Of a stretch of 8,193 bases of DNA, positions 1 to 6,158 are shown piece by piece. This DNA is from Prevotella sp. Its GTDB lineage: Bacteria > Bacteroidota > Bacteroidia > Bacteroidales > Bacteroidaceae. Positions within the stretch are counted from its first letter, which is position 1. Every line of letters begins with the position of its first letter. The stretch lies in contig JAHHQW010000076.1 in NCBI GenBank assembly GCA_020026195.1, forward strand, positions 1 through 8,193. The letters are read 5' to 3'. The position numbers were made by a program, and so were the translations under genes. Under the pieces are notes generated by a model. The model searched no databases. It saw only the letters and a list, made by a program, of their open reading frames with translations, and was not told where the DNA came from.

Positions 1-27
1 GCCGATTCTATGTTTTATTTTAATTTA

Positions 28-45
28 TCGGTAAAAATTTACCGA
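28..45. promoter_or_regulatory. Perfect dyad downstream of copA (operator or hairpin)
   Basis: TCGGTAAA and TTTACCGA form an 8-bp perfect inverted repeat around a 2-base centre. It lies 88 bp past the copA stop codon. No T-run follows on the minus strand (the downstream bases are A/T mixed), so it is a poor intrinsic terminator for copA; the tight centre suits a protein-binding dyad, perhaps for a gene lying left of the window. The rest of bases 1-132 is AT-rich, and I see no convincing gene in it. Confidence 0.35.
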
Positions 46-132
46 AGTATTGATGACTACAAAAATATGTATATTATTTATGTTGAATAAGCCGAACACT
101 CTCATTTCTACAAAAGCTAAAGAACGCGTATG

Positions 133-3100
133 TTAATGCAGTCTGGTACGTGCCAGACGCAGACTGTTTGTTACTACGCTGACACTGCTGAACGCCATTG
201 CTGCTCCGCCAATCATAGGATGCAGTAGTATTCCGAAGAATGGATAAAGTACACCGGCTGCAATTGGAATACATACGGTGTTATAGATAAGTGCCCAGAA
301 CAGGTTCTGGTGCAGAATGCGCATTGTAGCATGTGACAGACGTATCATCTCTGAAATCTTCATAAGATCGGATGAGAGGATGGTTACTCCGGAAGCATCT
401 ATAGCTACATCGCTGCCGTGTCCCATTGCAATACTTAAGTCTGCATTGGCAAGAGCTGCGCTGTCGTTTATTCCGTCGCCTACCATGGCTACACACTTAC
501 CCTGACTACGTAACTGCTTGATGAACTCTGCCTTATCCTGCGGCAGTACACCCGCTTTTACGTTAGTTATTCCAACCTTTTCTGCCACGACCTCGGCAGA
601 ACGCTGATTGTCACCGGTAAGAAGACATACATCAATGCCCATGGAGTGTAATCTTGCCACTGCCTCGGCAGATGTCTCCTTGAGTGTATCGTTAAGTGCC
701 ACTACGGCAAGAGCTTTCTTATCATCGGCAAACCATACGAGTGTGTTAGACTCGCCAAGCCATGCATCAGCCTGTCTGCGTAACTTATCTGAGATATTGA
801 TTCCTGATTCTATGAGATGTTTTTCACTACCCACAGAATAATGCGTACCACCAGATGACGCACTCACTCCTACTCCGGGAATGTTCTTTACATCATCAAT
901 CTCTGCTGGTTTAACTCCTTCTAATGTACGTACCACAGCCTGTGCAAGAGGATGTTCAGACTGATGTTCAAGAGCTGAGAGAACAGCTTCACGCTTATCG
1001 TCATCATTGTCCCAGAGAGTTCCCACTACCTCAGGATGACCTTCGGTGAGGGTGCCTGTCTTATCGAGAACAACTGTATCTATATTACGTGCCGTCTGAA
1101 GACTTTCTGCATCTTTTATAAGTACTCCGGCATCTGCTCCACGACCTATACCTACCATTATGGCTGTCGGAGTCGCAAGACCCAGGGCACACGGACAAGC
1201 TATTACGAGCACCGTCATCATGGTAAGAAGTCCGTGCGAGAATCCTTCTGTAGGTGCAAAGAAGTACCATGCGCAGAATGTGAGCACTGATATTATCAGT
1301 ATGGCGGGTACGAATATTCCGGCAATTTTATCCACGACATTCTGTATCGGTGCACGACTGCCCTGAGCTTCTTCCACCATCCTTATTATCTGCGCCAGTA
1401 CGGTATCGTCGCCTACTTTCTCGGCACGTAACTTAAAGGCTGCATCAGTATTCATCGTTCCTGAGAACACTTCTGAACCTACTTTCTTGAACACCGGAAT
1501 AGGCTCGCCACTGAGCATACTCTCGTCAATATAAGTCTGTCCTTCTGCTATTGTTCCGTCTACTGCCACACGTTCTCCATTATGTACGAGGATTATATCT
1601 CCCTTCTGTACCAATGAAATAGGTATCTTCTTCTCTTCGCCATCACGAATTACAGTAACGCGCTTGGGACGGAGACCGATGAGGTGTTCGATAGATGCTG
1701 ACGTACGACGTTTAGCACGTTCCTCCAATGTGCGACCTAAGAGGATAAATGCTATAAGTCCGCTGGATGTTTCAAAATAGAGATGTGGTTCAATTCCCTT
1801 TGACTCCCAGAATTCAGGGAAAAGGAGATTGAACACACTAAAAAGGTATGCTATACCGGTACTGTTCGCAACAAGTGTATCCATGTTAAACGAAAAGTGC
1901 AAGAGCTGTTTCCATGCATTCACAAAGAAATCTCGTCCGAAAGCGAACACCGAAATTGTGGATGCTATCCATACGCCATACTGAACGGCTGTATTGTCGG
2001 CATAGAACATGCTGGCAATCATAATGGGTATTGAGAGTGCCCATGCTCCGATACAAGAACGACGGAGATGGTCGTAATGGTCTTTGCGTATCTGCTCTGC
2101 CCTGGCCTTTGCCTGTTCCTTATCTTCCGTAAGGAGATCATAACCGGCATCGCGTACTGCTTTCTGAATGTTTTCTACAGTACATTCTGAAGGATTATAT
2201 GTTATGAGGGCTGTCGATGCAGCAAAATTGACAGATGCCTCAGTCACACCCTTTGCTGAATTGAGGGCTTTGTTTACTCGTGCCGCACATGCAGCACAGC
2301 TCATTCCGATGACAGGAAGATTACAGGTTACGTTACCATCTGAACTGCGTGAGGCTGTACTTGCAGACTGTGTGTTACCTGTAACAATATCGTAACCGGC
2401 ATCACGTACAGCCTTCTGTATCTTTTCTACAGAACAGCGCTGTGAGTCGTAAGTTATTTTGGCATTTGATGCTAAAAGATTTACCGATGCATCAACAACC
2501 CCTTCTATAGAATGTAATGTTTTGTCTACGCGTGCTGAACATGCAGCGCAGTGCATTCCTGTGACAGGAAGAGTACAGGTAACGTTTGTGTCTTTGTGTT
2601 CTGTATTACAGCAGGCATCATGACATTCTTTTTTCTGAGAAGGAGATGTCTCTTTCTGAACAGGCATCTGATAACCTGCATCGGTAACTGCCTGTCGGAT
2701 TTTGTCTTCAGTACATAACGACGTATCGTAGGTTACCGTGATGCATGCGCCCTTAAGACTAACCTCCAGCTGAGTTACACCTTCCACACCGCGTACAGCC
2801 TTTTCTACATGGGCAACGCAGTTCTTACACATCATTCCTTTTACGGGGAGTGTCTTTGTTACAGTATCGGAAACTGACGTTTCTGCTAAAACTACCTGAT
2901 AACCGGCATCTTTTATTGCACAGGTTATCTGGTCGGAAGAACATTCCGACTTATCATAAGTTACTGTTACAGATTCTTCGGCAAGGGTTACGGTCACCGC
3001 GACTACTCCAGGCAGTGCCTTTACTGCCTCGTCGACGTGCGCAACGCATTTCATACACATCATGCCCTTTACCGTAAGGGACTGTGTTACATAGTCAGAT

Positions 3101-3330
3101 GTGGCAGGAATCTCGTATCCTGCATCGGTTACTGCTTTATATATCTTTTCTAAGGTACATACTGACGAGTCATATACCACCGTGACGCGGGCTTTCTCTA
3201 AACTTACCGTGTACTCTGAGACACCTTGTAATGCCCTGAGTGCATCTTCTACGTGTGCCACACATTTGGGGCATTTCATTCCGTGTACCGGGAAAGAACT
3301 TCTTATATTTTTATTCTTTGAATTTTCCAT
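133..3330 (-). CDS. copA: Cu(I)-translocating P1B-type ATPase with five N-terminal HMA domains
   Basis: This 1065-residue protein is a copper-exporting P-type ATPase of the inner membrane, pumping cytosolic Cu(I) out using ATP. Five ferredoxin-like HMA domains come first, with metal loops at C20/C23, C92/C95, C168/C171, C261/C264 and C345/C348. A Cys-rich linker (C236, C240, C241) separates domains 3 and 4. The core shows the A-domain LSGEP (606-610), the membrane CPC (712-714), the phosphorylation motif DKTGT with D756, SEHPLA (791-796), GDGIND (951-956), YN (1016-1017) and MAFSS (1045-1049). CPC, YN and the M-SS pattern are the P1B-1 Cu(I) signature. I chose the ATG at 3328-3330 rather than one 17 codons upstream, because the upstream stretch holds a TACCTTTG promoter element and its translation resembles that upstream of copZ only through shared promoter DNA. 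Most bacterial CopA proteins have one or two HMA domains, so five is unusual. Ag(I) may also be carried. Confidence 0.95.
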   Translation of the reverse strand: MENSKNKNIRSSFPVHGMKCPKCVAHVEDALRALQGVSEYTVSLEKARVTVVYDSSVCTLEKIYKAVTDAGYEIPATSDYVTQSLTVKGMMCMKCVAHVDEAVKALPGVVAVTVTLAEESVTVTYDKSECSSDQITCAIKDAGYQVVLAETSVSDTVTKTLPVKGMMCKNCVAHVEKAVRGVEGVTQLEVSLKGACITVTYDTSLCTEDKIRQAVTDAGYQMPVQKETSPSQKKECHDACCNTEHKDTNVTCTLPVTGMHCAACSARVDKTLHSIEGVVDASVNLLASNAKITYDSQRCSVEKIQKAVRDAGYDIVTGNTQSASTASRSSDGNVTCNLPVIGMSCAACAARVNKALNSAKGVTEASVNFAASTALITYNPSECTVENIQKAVRDAGYDLLTEDKEQAKARAEQIRKDHYDHLRRSCIGAWALSIPIMIASMFYADNTAVQYGVWIASTISVFAFGRDFFVNAWKQLLHFSFNMDTLVANSTGIAYLFSVFNLLFPEFWESKGIEPHLYFETSSGLIAFILLGRTLEERAKRRTSASIEHLIGLRPKRVTVIRDGEEKKIPISLVQKGDIILVHNGERVAVDGTIAEGQTYIDESMLSGEPIPVFKKVGSEVFSGTMNTDAAFKLRAEKVGDDTVLAQIIRMVEEAQGSRAPIQNVVDKIAGIFVPAILIISVLTFCAWYFFAPTEGFSHGLLTMMTVLVIACPCALGLATPTAIMVGIGRGADAGVLIKDAESLQTARNIDTVVLDKTGTLTEGHPEVVGTLWDNDDDKREAVLSALEHQSEHPLAQAVVRTLEGVKPAEIDDVKNIPGVGVSASSGGTHYSVGSEKHLIESGINISDKLRRQADAWLGESNTLVWFADDKKALAVVALNDTLKETSAEAVARLHSMGIDVCLLTGDNQRSAEVVAEKVGITNVKAGVLPQDKAEFIKQLRSQGKCVAMVGDGINDSAALANADLSIAMGHGSDVAIDASGVTILSSDLMKISEMIRLSHATMRILHQNLFWALIYNTVCIPIAAGVLYPFFGILLHPMIGGAAMAFSSVSVVTNSLRLARTRLH
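2131..3294 (-). repeat. Tandem array of five HMA-domain coding repeats within copA
   Basis: Residues about 13-400 of CopA are five copies of a roughly 65-residue HMA unit with linkers. Units 1-3 share GM-x-C-x-x-CVAHV; units 4-5 share GM-x-CAAC-x-ARV and end in KAVRDAGYD. The split implies two expansion events: one ancestral pair of canonical CopA domains and a separate triplication of a His-containing type at the N-terminus. The units have diverged at the DNA level, so this is not a very recent duplication. Confidence 0.85.
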
Positions 3331-3334
3331 ATTG

Positions 3335-3342
3335 CAAAGGTA
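3335..3342 (-). promoter_or_regulatory. copA promoter -7 element, TACCTTTG
   Basis: On the minus strand this is an exact match to the Bacteroidetes -7 consensus TAnnTTTG. Its last base is 4 nt before the A of the copA ATG, so transcription should start at or within about 3 nt of the start codon, giving a leaderless mRNA. The -33 element is weak (ATTG at 3361-3364, 18-bp spacing, instead of TTTG). That would fit a promoter that needs an activator at the upstream dyad. Confidence 0.7.
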
Positions 3343-3374
3343 TATATTATATACGATATGCAATAATTTATATC

Positions 3375-3393
3375 TACCCAAAAATAGGTATTT
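3375..3393 (-). promoter_or_regulatory. Candidate copper-response operator upstream of copA
   Basis: On the plus strand this reads TACCCAAAAATAGGTATTT, an imperfect dyad of TACC(C/T)A and TAGGTA around 4 bases. It matches the site upstream of the copZ-like gene at 16 of 19 positions. It begins 33 bp upstream of the -7 element, against 34 bp at the other gene. Same sequence, same orientation and same spacing at two copper genes make a shared regulator site likely. That the regulator is an activator is inferred from the position, centred near -53. Confidence 0.6.
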
Positions 3394-3446
3394 GTTCTGT
3401 CGCTAATCCCGTACATGTATGCGAAAGAACCATTTGTCTGTCAGTA

Positions 3447-3466
3447 CACGGAGACCGTCTGCCGTG
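3447..3466 (-). terminator. Hairpin after the copZ-like gene, possible weak terminator
   Basis: CACGG/CCGTG plus AGA/TCT form an 8-bp stem with one bulged G and a 3-base loop, 18 nt beyond the stop codon of the HMA gene and before the copA promoter. No T-run follows on the minus strand, so it is not a textbook intrinsic terminator. It may stabilise the 3' end of the short transcript or allow partial readthrough into copA. Confidence 0.35.
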
Positions 3467-3483
3467 ATAAAGATATATAAAAT

Positions 3484-3714
3484 TTATTCAAGCCACATGT
3501 CGTAGCCGGCATCCTGAACAGCCTGCTGCAACAACTCGGCAGAGCATTGTTCTGGGTTGTAAGTTATCTTAGCATTCAGTTTTTCAAGACTTACATCAAC
3601 ATTTTCTACACCTTCAACTTCGCGCAGAGCCTTATCCACACGTTTTACACACATACTGCATCCCATACCGATGACCGGATAGGTGCATGTTACTAAATTT
3701 GCATTTTCTTTCAT
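3484..3714 (-). CDS. copZ: Stand-alone HMA-domain copper chaperone (CopZ-like)
   Basis: This 76-residue protein is a single HMA domain, likely a cytosolic Cu(I) carrier delivering metal to the CopA encoded next. The metal loop is GMGCSMC with C19 and C22, and the fold ends in the usual AVQDAGYD helix and turn. Two more cysteines, C10 and C57, occupy the same places as in CopA domains 4 and 5, which it resembles more than domains 1-3 (VTC-T-YPV before the loop, NAKITY strand). The ATG at 3712-3714 is preferred over one 8 codons upstream, because that interval contains the TATCTTTG promoter element. It lies 153 bp upstream of copA on the same strand but has its own promoter and a hairpin after it. 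It could equally be called a generic heavy-metal-associated domain protein; copper is inferred from its partner. Confidence 0.9.
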   Translation of the reverse strand: MKENANLVTCTYPVIGMGCSMCVKRVDKALREVEGVENVDVSLEKLNAKITYNPEQCSAELLQQAVQDAGYDMWLE

Positions 3715-3718
3715 GCCG

Positions 3719-3726
3719 CAAAGATA
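3719..3726 (-). promoter_or_regulatory. copZ promoter -7 element, TATCTTTG
   Basis: An exact TAnnTTTG match on the minus strand, ending 5 nt before the ATG. The following 30 or so upstream bases align well with the copA promoter (a TCGT-TATA-rich block, then TGCA), so the two promoters are related copies. No TTTG is found at the proper -33 distance. As at copA, a leaderless mRNA is predicted. Confidence 0.7.
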
Positions 3727-3759
3727 TAGATAATACACGATTCTGCATAAAACAAATCA

Positions 3760-3778
3760 TACCTAAAAGTAAGTATTT
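3760..3778 (-). promoter_or_regulatory. Candidate copper-response operator upstream of copZ
   Basis: Plus-strand TACCTAAAAGTAAGTATTT, a dyad of TACCTA and TAAGTA around 4 bases. It is the counterpart of the copA site at 3375-3393 and begins 34 bp upstream of this gene's -7 element. Confidence 0.6.
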
Positions 3779-3795
3779 TTTAAAAAATCGTAGGT

Positions 3796-3814
3796 AATAC
3801 TTACTCCAGGTATG
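3796..3814 (+). promoter_or_regulatory. Second, inverted copy of the operator
   Basis: AATACTTACTCCAGGTATG is the reverse complement of the 3758-3777 site except for a short central difference (CC instead of TTT), so the two sites form a large inverted repeat about 57 bp long overall. Seventeen flanking positions are conserved. No gene starts to the right of it, so it probably serves the copZ promoter as an auxiliary site. Alternatively the large dyad could fold in RNA as a terminator of the operon ending at 3871. Confidence 0.45.
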
Positions 3815-3819
3815 AATAA

Positions 3820-3853
3820 GGGGGTGAATGTATATACGGGAAAACTAACCCCC
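3820..3853 (-). terminator. GC-rich inverted repeat after the CNNM gene, possible terminator
   Basis: GGGGGT (3820-3825) and ACCCCC (3848-3853) can pair across a 22-base loop. It lies 18 nt past the stop codon of the CNNM gene, and TTATT follows on the minus strand. The long loop weakens the case, but the position between two same-strand genes with separate promoters fits a terminator. Confidence 0.35.
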
Positions 3854-3859
3854 ATTTGC

Positions 3860-3877
3860 GCTCTAACGCATTAGAGC
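3860..3877 (-). terminator. Hairpin overlapping the CNNM stop codon
   Basis: GCTCTAA and TTAGAGC form a perfect 7-bp stem with a CGCA loop. The stem contains the TAA stop codon (3871-3873) of the CNNM gene. No T-run follows. It may act with the G/C repeat at 3820-3853 to end the operon transcript or protect its 3' end. Confidence 0.3.
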
Positions 3878-4920
3878 TTATCGTTATTAAACTGCTTTCT
3901 TAGATTATTACTTTTCTCTATTGCCAGCTTCTGCATGTCCTCCACCTTGTCTTCCTCGTCCACTATCTCGATGCCTGTCATGGCTTCGATAATGTCTTCC
4001 ATGGTGACTATACCGCGGAATCCCGAGTAATCGTCGGTAATGACTGAGATATGTTCACGTTTCTGAAGCATCTTCTCCCAAATATCGTATGCCGACACAT
4101 CCTCTGCGAATGTAAGTACCGGACGTACAAATGTTGAGAGTCTTACGTCTTCCTTAGAATCTGAATCTACAAGTTCTTTCAGAATATTGTCCTTCAGAAC
4201 GTATCCCACTACTATCTCGTTGCTCTGGTTGAACACGGGAATTCGCGAGAAATTAAGTTCGTGTTTGTTGAGAAGATCATGAATATCCTCATTCTCACGC
4301 ATTGTCTCGCATACTATCGCAGGAGTCATAATCTCCTTTGCCTTAACCGATGAAAGGTGGATACAGCTCTTTATTATCTTGCTTTCCTTTTCGTCGAATA
4401 TTCCTTCTGTCGTACCCACGTCGACCATTGCCGACACCTCTTCCTTGTCTACTGACGGCTGCGGATGCTTGGGTGTAAATACCTTAGTGATGAATTCTGA
4501 CATCAGAACCAGAGGATACGACACAATAATCATTACATGAATGATGCGTGCCGAAGGTAAGGCTAGCTGGCGCCAATAAGAAGCTCCGATTGTCTTTGGA
4601 ATTATCTCGGAGAAGATGAGAATAAGAAGAGTCAGTACTGCTGATACTATTCCGAAATATTCTTCACCTAACAGTCTTACAGTTTCTGCACCGACACCTG
4701 CCGATCCTAATGTATGTGCTATGGTATTTAACGAAAGTATGGCTCCTACGGGACGGTCGATGTTAGTCTTTAGTTTACGTAACATCACAGCCGTCTTATT
4801 TCCTTGTTTCTCAAGCGATGTTATGTACGAGATTGTCGTAGTAAGCAGCACCGCCTCGAGGATGGAGCACAAGAATGACAGTGACAGGGCACTGAAGAAA
4901 TATACGAGTATAAGGGTCAT
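3871..4920 (-). CDS. CNNM-domain membrane protein with CBS pair (hemolysin/CorC-like, divalent cation transport)
   Basis: This 349-residue inner-membrane protein has an N-terminal CNNM (DUF21) domain and a cytosolic CBS pair. Hydrophobic segments lie at about 3-28, 57-77, 88-107 and 124-147. CNNM signatures include SLNTIAHTLGSAGVGA (63-78) and SEIIPKTIG (104-112). The CBS pair spans about 195-320, with IMTP at 197-200, SRIPVF at 225-230 and the second CBS ending FRGIVTMEDIIEAMTG (301-316). Family members export or regulate Mg2+ and other divalent cations. The usual CorC_HlyC domain after the CBS pair is absent; the protein ends in a short charged tail, so the length is below that of full CorC-type proteins. 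It follows the gene at 5362-4922 with a single base between TAA and ATG, so the two are surely co-translated. The transported ion cannot be read from the sequence. Confidence 0.88.
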   Translation of the reverse strand: MTLILVYFFSALSLSFLCSILEAVLLTTTISYITSLEKQGNKTAVMLRKLKTNIDRPVGAILSLNTIAHTLGSAGVGAETVRLLGEEYFGIVSAVLTLLILIFSEIIPKTIGASYWRQLALPSARIIHVMIIVSYPLVLMSEFITKVFTPKHPQPSVDKEEVSAMVDVGTTEGIFDEKESKIIKSCIHLSSVKAKEIMTPAIVCETMRENEDIHDLLNKHELNFSRIPVFNQSNEIVVGYVLKDNILKELVDSDSKEDVRLSTFVRPVLTFAEDVSAYDIWEKMLQKREHISVITDDYSGFRGIVTMEDIIEAMTGIEIVDEEDKVEDMQKLAIEKSNNLRKQFNNDKL

Positions 4921-4921
4921 A

Positions 4922-5362
4922 TTAATGTATTAAGTTACTAATATCGCTCTTCTTGTATTTTACGAGCTTTGTACACGGCTTGTAATTACAAGGTATATAT
5001 TCGAACATCTGCAGATATGTATCTTCATCGTTATAATATACGTTGAGCTTTATTGAATTCATGGCGCATTGCGGTATGTCTGCCAGGTCGGCGGGATTGT
5101 TCAGCACCGCCTCGATAACGCGTTTCTTATGGTCTACGGCATAATAGACTTCTGTCTTCTTCATTATCTTTGCAGTGGCTGTGTCTCTGAATCCGCTCTT
5201 AAGGATGAACCAGCATGCTGCTCCGGCAAAGATAAAGGTAAAGCCCATGACGGTTATTGCTCCTGATGTTGATACTATGCATGTAATTATGCCTATAAGT
5301 ATTATTGCTAATGTAAAAAGAAGGTCGTATCTGGTACGTGCCTTTATGATTATATCGTTCAT
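4922..5362 (-). CDS. Small two-helix membrane protein of unknown function
   Basis: I do not recognise a family for this 146-residue protein. Two hydrophobic helices (about 13-31 and 35-54) form a tight hairpin, followed by a soluble tail of about 90 residues, probably cytosolic because a Lys/Arg-rich stretch (K53-K69 and 79-81) follows helix 2. The tail has four cysteines or so, including CNYKPC at 125-130, and looks like a small beta-rich domain, much like bacterial PH-type or YcxB-type domains, but that comparison is only by shape. It is the first gene of a two-gene operon with the CNNM protein, one base apart, so it may modulate that transporter. No clear TAnnTTTG element lies within 100 bp upstream; the A-rich stretch just before the ATG fits Bacteroidetes initiation. 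Confidence 0.75.
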   Translation of the reverse strand: MNDIIIKARTRYDLLFTLAIILIGIITCIVSTSGAITVMGFTFIFAGAACWFILKSGFRDTATAKIMKKTEVYYAVDHKKRVIEAVLNNPADLADIPQCAMNSIKLNVYYNDEDTYLQMFEYIPCNYKPCTKLVKYKKSDISNLIH

Positions 5363-5401
5363 TTTGTTATATGTTTAGTTTATGTACTGGCACGCATATA
5401 G

Positions 5402-5413
5402 CGTACAGGTACG
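5402..5413. promoter_or_regulatory. Short dyad CGTAC-AG-GTACG
   Basis: A perfect 5-bp inverted repeat with a 2-base centre, 40-51 bp upstream of the ATG at 5362. Its position fits an operator for the membrane-protein operon, but a 10-base dyad is weak evidence. Confidence 0.2.
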
Positions 5414-5428
5414 TTTAAAATGCGCTGC

Positions 5429-5460
5429 ATCAGCATATTATACTGAATCAGCATTTATTA
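5429..5460. repeat. Direct repeat ATCAGCAT..TTA, two copies 18 bp apart
   Basis: ATCAGCATATTA (5429-5440) recurs as ATCAGCATTTATTA (5447-5460). The start-to-start spacing of 18 bp is just under two helical turns. The pair lies 67-98 bp upstream of the 5362 start codon, where an activator would sit, but it could be chance in AT-rich DNA. Confidence 0.25.
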
Positions 5461-5479
5461 AAAAAGAGTATGACGGGGC

Positions 5480-5504
5480 GTATCATTACTTATTGCAATG
5501 ATAC
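5480..5504 (-). terminator. Hairpin after the secreted-protein gene, probable terminator
   Basis: GTATCATT and AATGATAC form a perfect 8-bp stem around a 9-base loop, beginning 14 nt past the stop codon at 5519. On the minus strand a run of six T follows about 15 nt later. It separates the secreted-protein gene from the downstream two-gene operon. Confidence 0.45.
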
Positions 5505-5518
5505 ATTAATAAACGATA

Positions 5519-5917
5519 TCAAATTATCAGTTTTCGAAGAAGTACTACATAGTCTTTGTCTTCTTCTCCCGGAGAAGAGGTGTCCTTCGGGAAATATACA
5601 CCATGTAATATGTAGTAGTTATACGAATAGAAATTGCCTGTTATACCGTCGCAACCATTGTTATGCAGTTTACGGCGCAGATTGGTGCGCACATGACGCT
5701 TGGCATTTGTAAAGTTGTAAGTGGTAAATATATTGCCTTCATCGGCAGTAAACATTGAAGTATCCGAATTGTCATCCTGGAAAATGGATTCGACATCGGC
5801 TGTGAACATACATCCCCCTTCGGCAACAAAGGCGCTGGCGTCTATGCTTCCTTCAACTTCTGACATGGTTATGAAGAATGTCAGAAGTATGGTGAGATAT
5901 AGTCTTAACTTATTCAA
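5519..5917 (-). CDS. Small secreted protein of unknown function, TTG start
   Basis: I do not recognise this 132-residue protein. Residues 1-23 are a good signal peptide (two basic residues, a hydrophobic core LYLTILLTFFIT, then polar SEVEG), so export to the periplasm or beyond is likely. A pattern [AM]F-x-A-[ED]-x-x-x-[MI]F occurs three times (29-38, 37-46, 55-64), the last two being MFTADVESIF and MFTADEGNIF. The C-terminal half is basic at 73-84, with an aromatic stretch (FYSYNYYILHGVYF, 96-109). The only cysteines are C36 and C89, which might pair after export. The start is TTG at 5915-5917: an in-frame TAG lies two codons upstream, and the first downstream ATG (residue 18) would discard the signal peptide. 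A well-formed promoter at 5949-5980 supports expression. The gene has its own terminator-like hairpin, so it is probably monocistronic. Confidence 0.65.
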   Translation of the reverse strand: MNKLRLYLTILLTFFITMSEVEGSIDASAFVAEGGCMFTADVESIFQDDNSDTSMFTADEGNIFTTYNFTNAKRHVRTNLRRKLHNNGCDGITGNFYSYNYYILHGVYFPKDTSSPGEEDKDYVVLLRKLII

Positions 5918-5948
5918 TTTCTATTTTTCTTTTCACTTCAAACTGCAA

Positions 5949-5980
5949 CAAAATTAGATACAATAATGGAATACTGCAAA
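5949..5980 (-). promoter_or_regulatory. Canonical Bacteroidetes promoter of the secreted-protein gene
   Basis: On the minus strand TTTG (5977-5980), 20 bases, then TAATTTTG (5949-5956): an exact match to the TTTG-N19/21-TAnnTTTG pattern. The start of transcription would fall near 5943, leaving an A-rich leader of about 25 nt before the TTG start codon. Confidence 0.7.
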
Positions 5981-6158
5981 ATTTTAACTGTTTTTTTATG
6001 GGTATAATATGATATTTAATGTTTTTTATTGATTGTTGCTGGTGTTTCCTACCCTTTTCGGGCTTTATTACTTATAGGACTCTAATGTTATTTGTTAATT
6101 TTTTTATTATTTCTTAATTTAAGGTTTGTGGTTTCAGACCGTGATATATGATATTAAT

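Noticed and set aside
3331..3381. A longer copA beginning at the ATG at 3379-3381.
   Set aside because: The extra 17 codons cover the TACCTTTG promoter element, and there is no HMA or signal sequence in them. Their likeness to the codons upstream of copZ follows from shared promoter DNA.
317..3406. Several plus-strand open frames of 60-100 codons opposite copA.
   Set aside because: They are antisense to a highly conserved ATPase, have low-complexity Cys/Ser/Arg-rich translations and no promoters.
3715..3738. A longer copZ beginning at the ATG at 3736-3738.
   Set aside because: The extra 8 codons cover the TATCTTTG promoter element; the shorter start gives a normal HMA protein.
3843..3856. 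TTAGGG-like or telomere-like GGGGGTTAG on the minus strand.
   Set aside because: A single copy, explained as one arm of an inverted repeat downstream of a gene.
5641..5957. Open frames on both strands overlapping the secreted-protein gene.
   Set aside because: The frame at 5519-5917 alone has a signal peptide and an aligned promoter; the others have neither.
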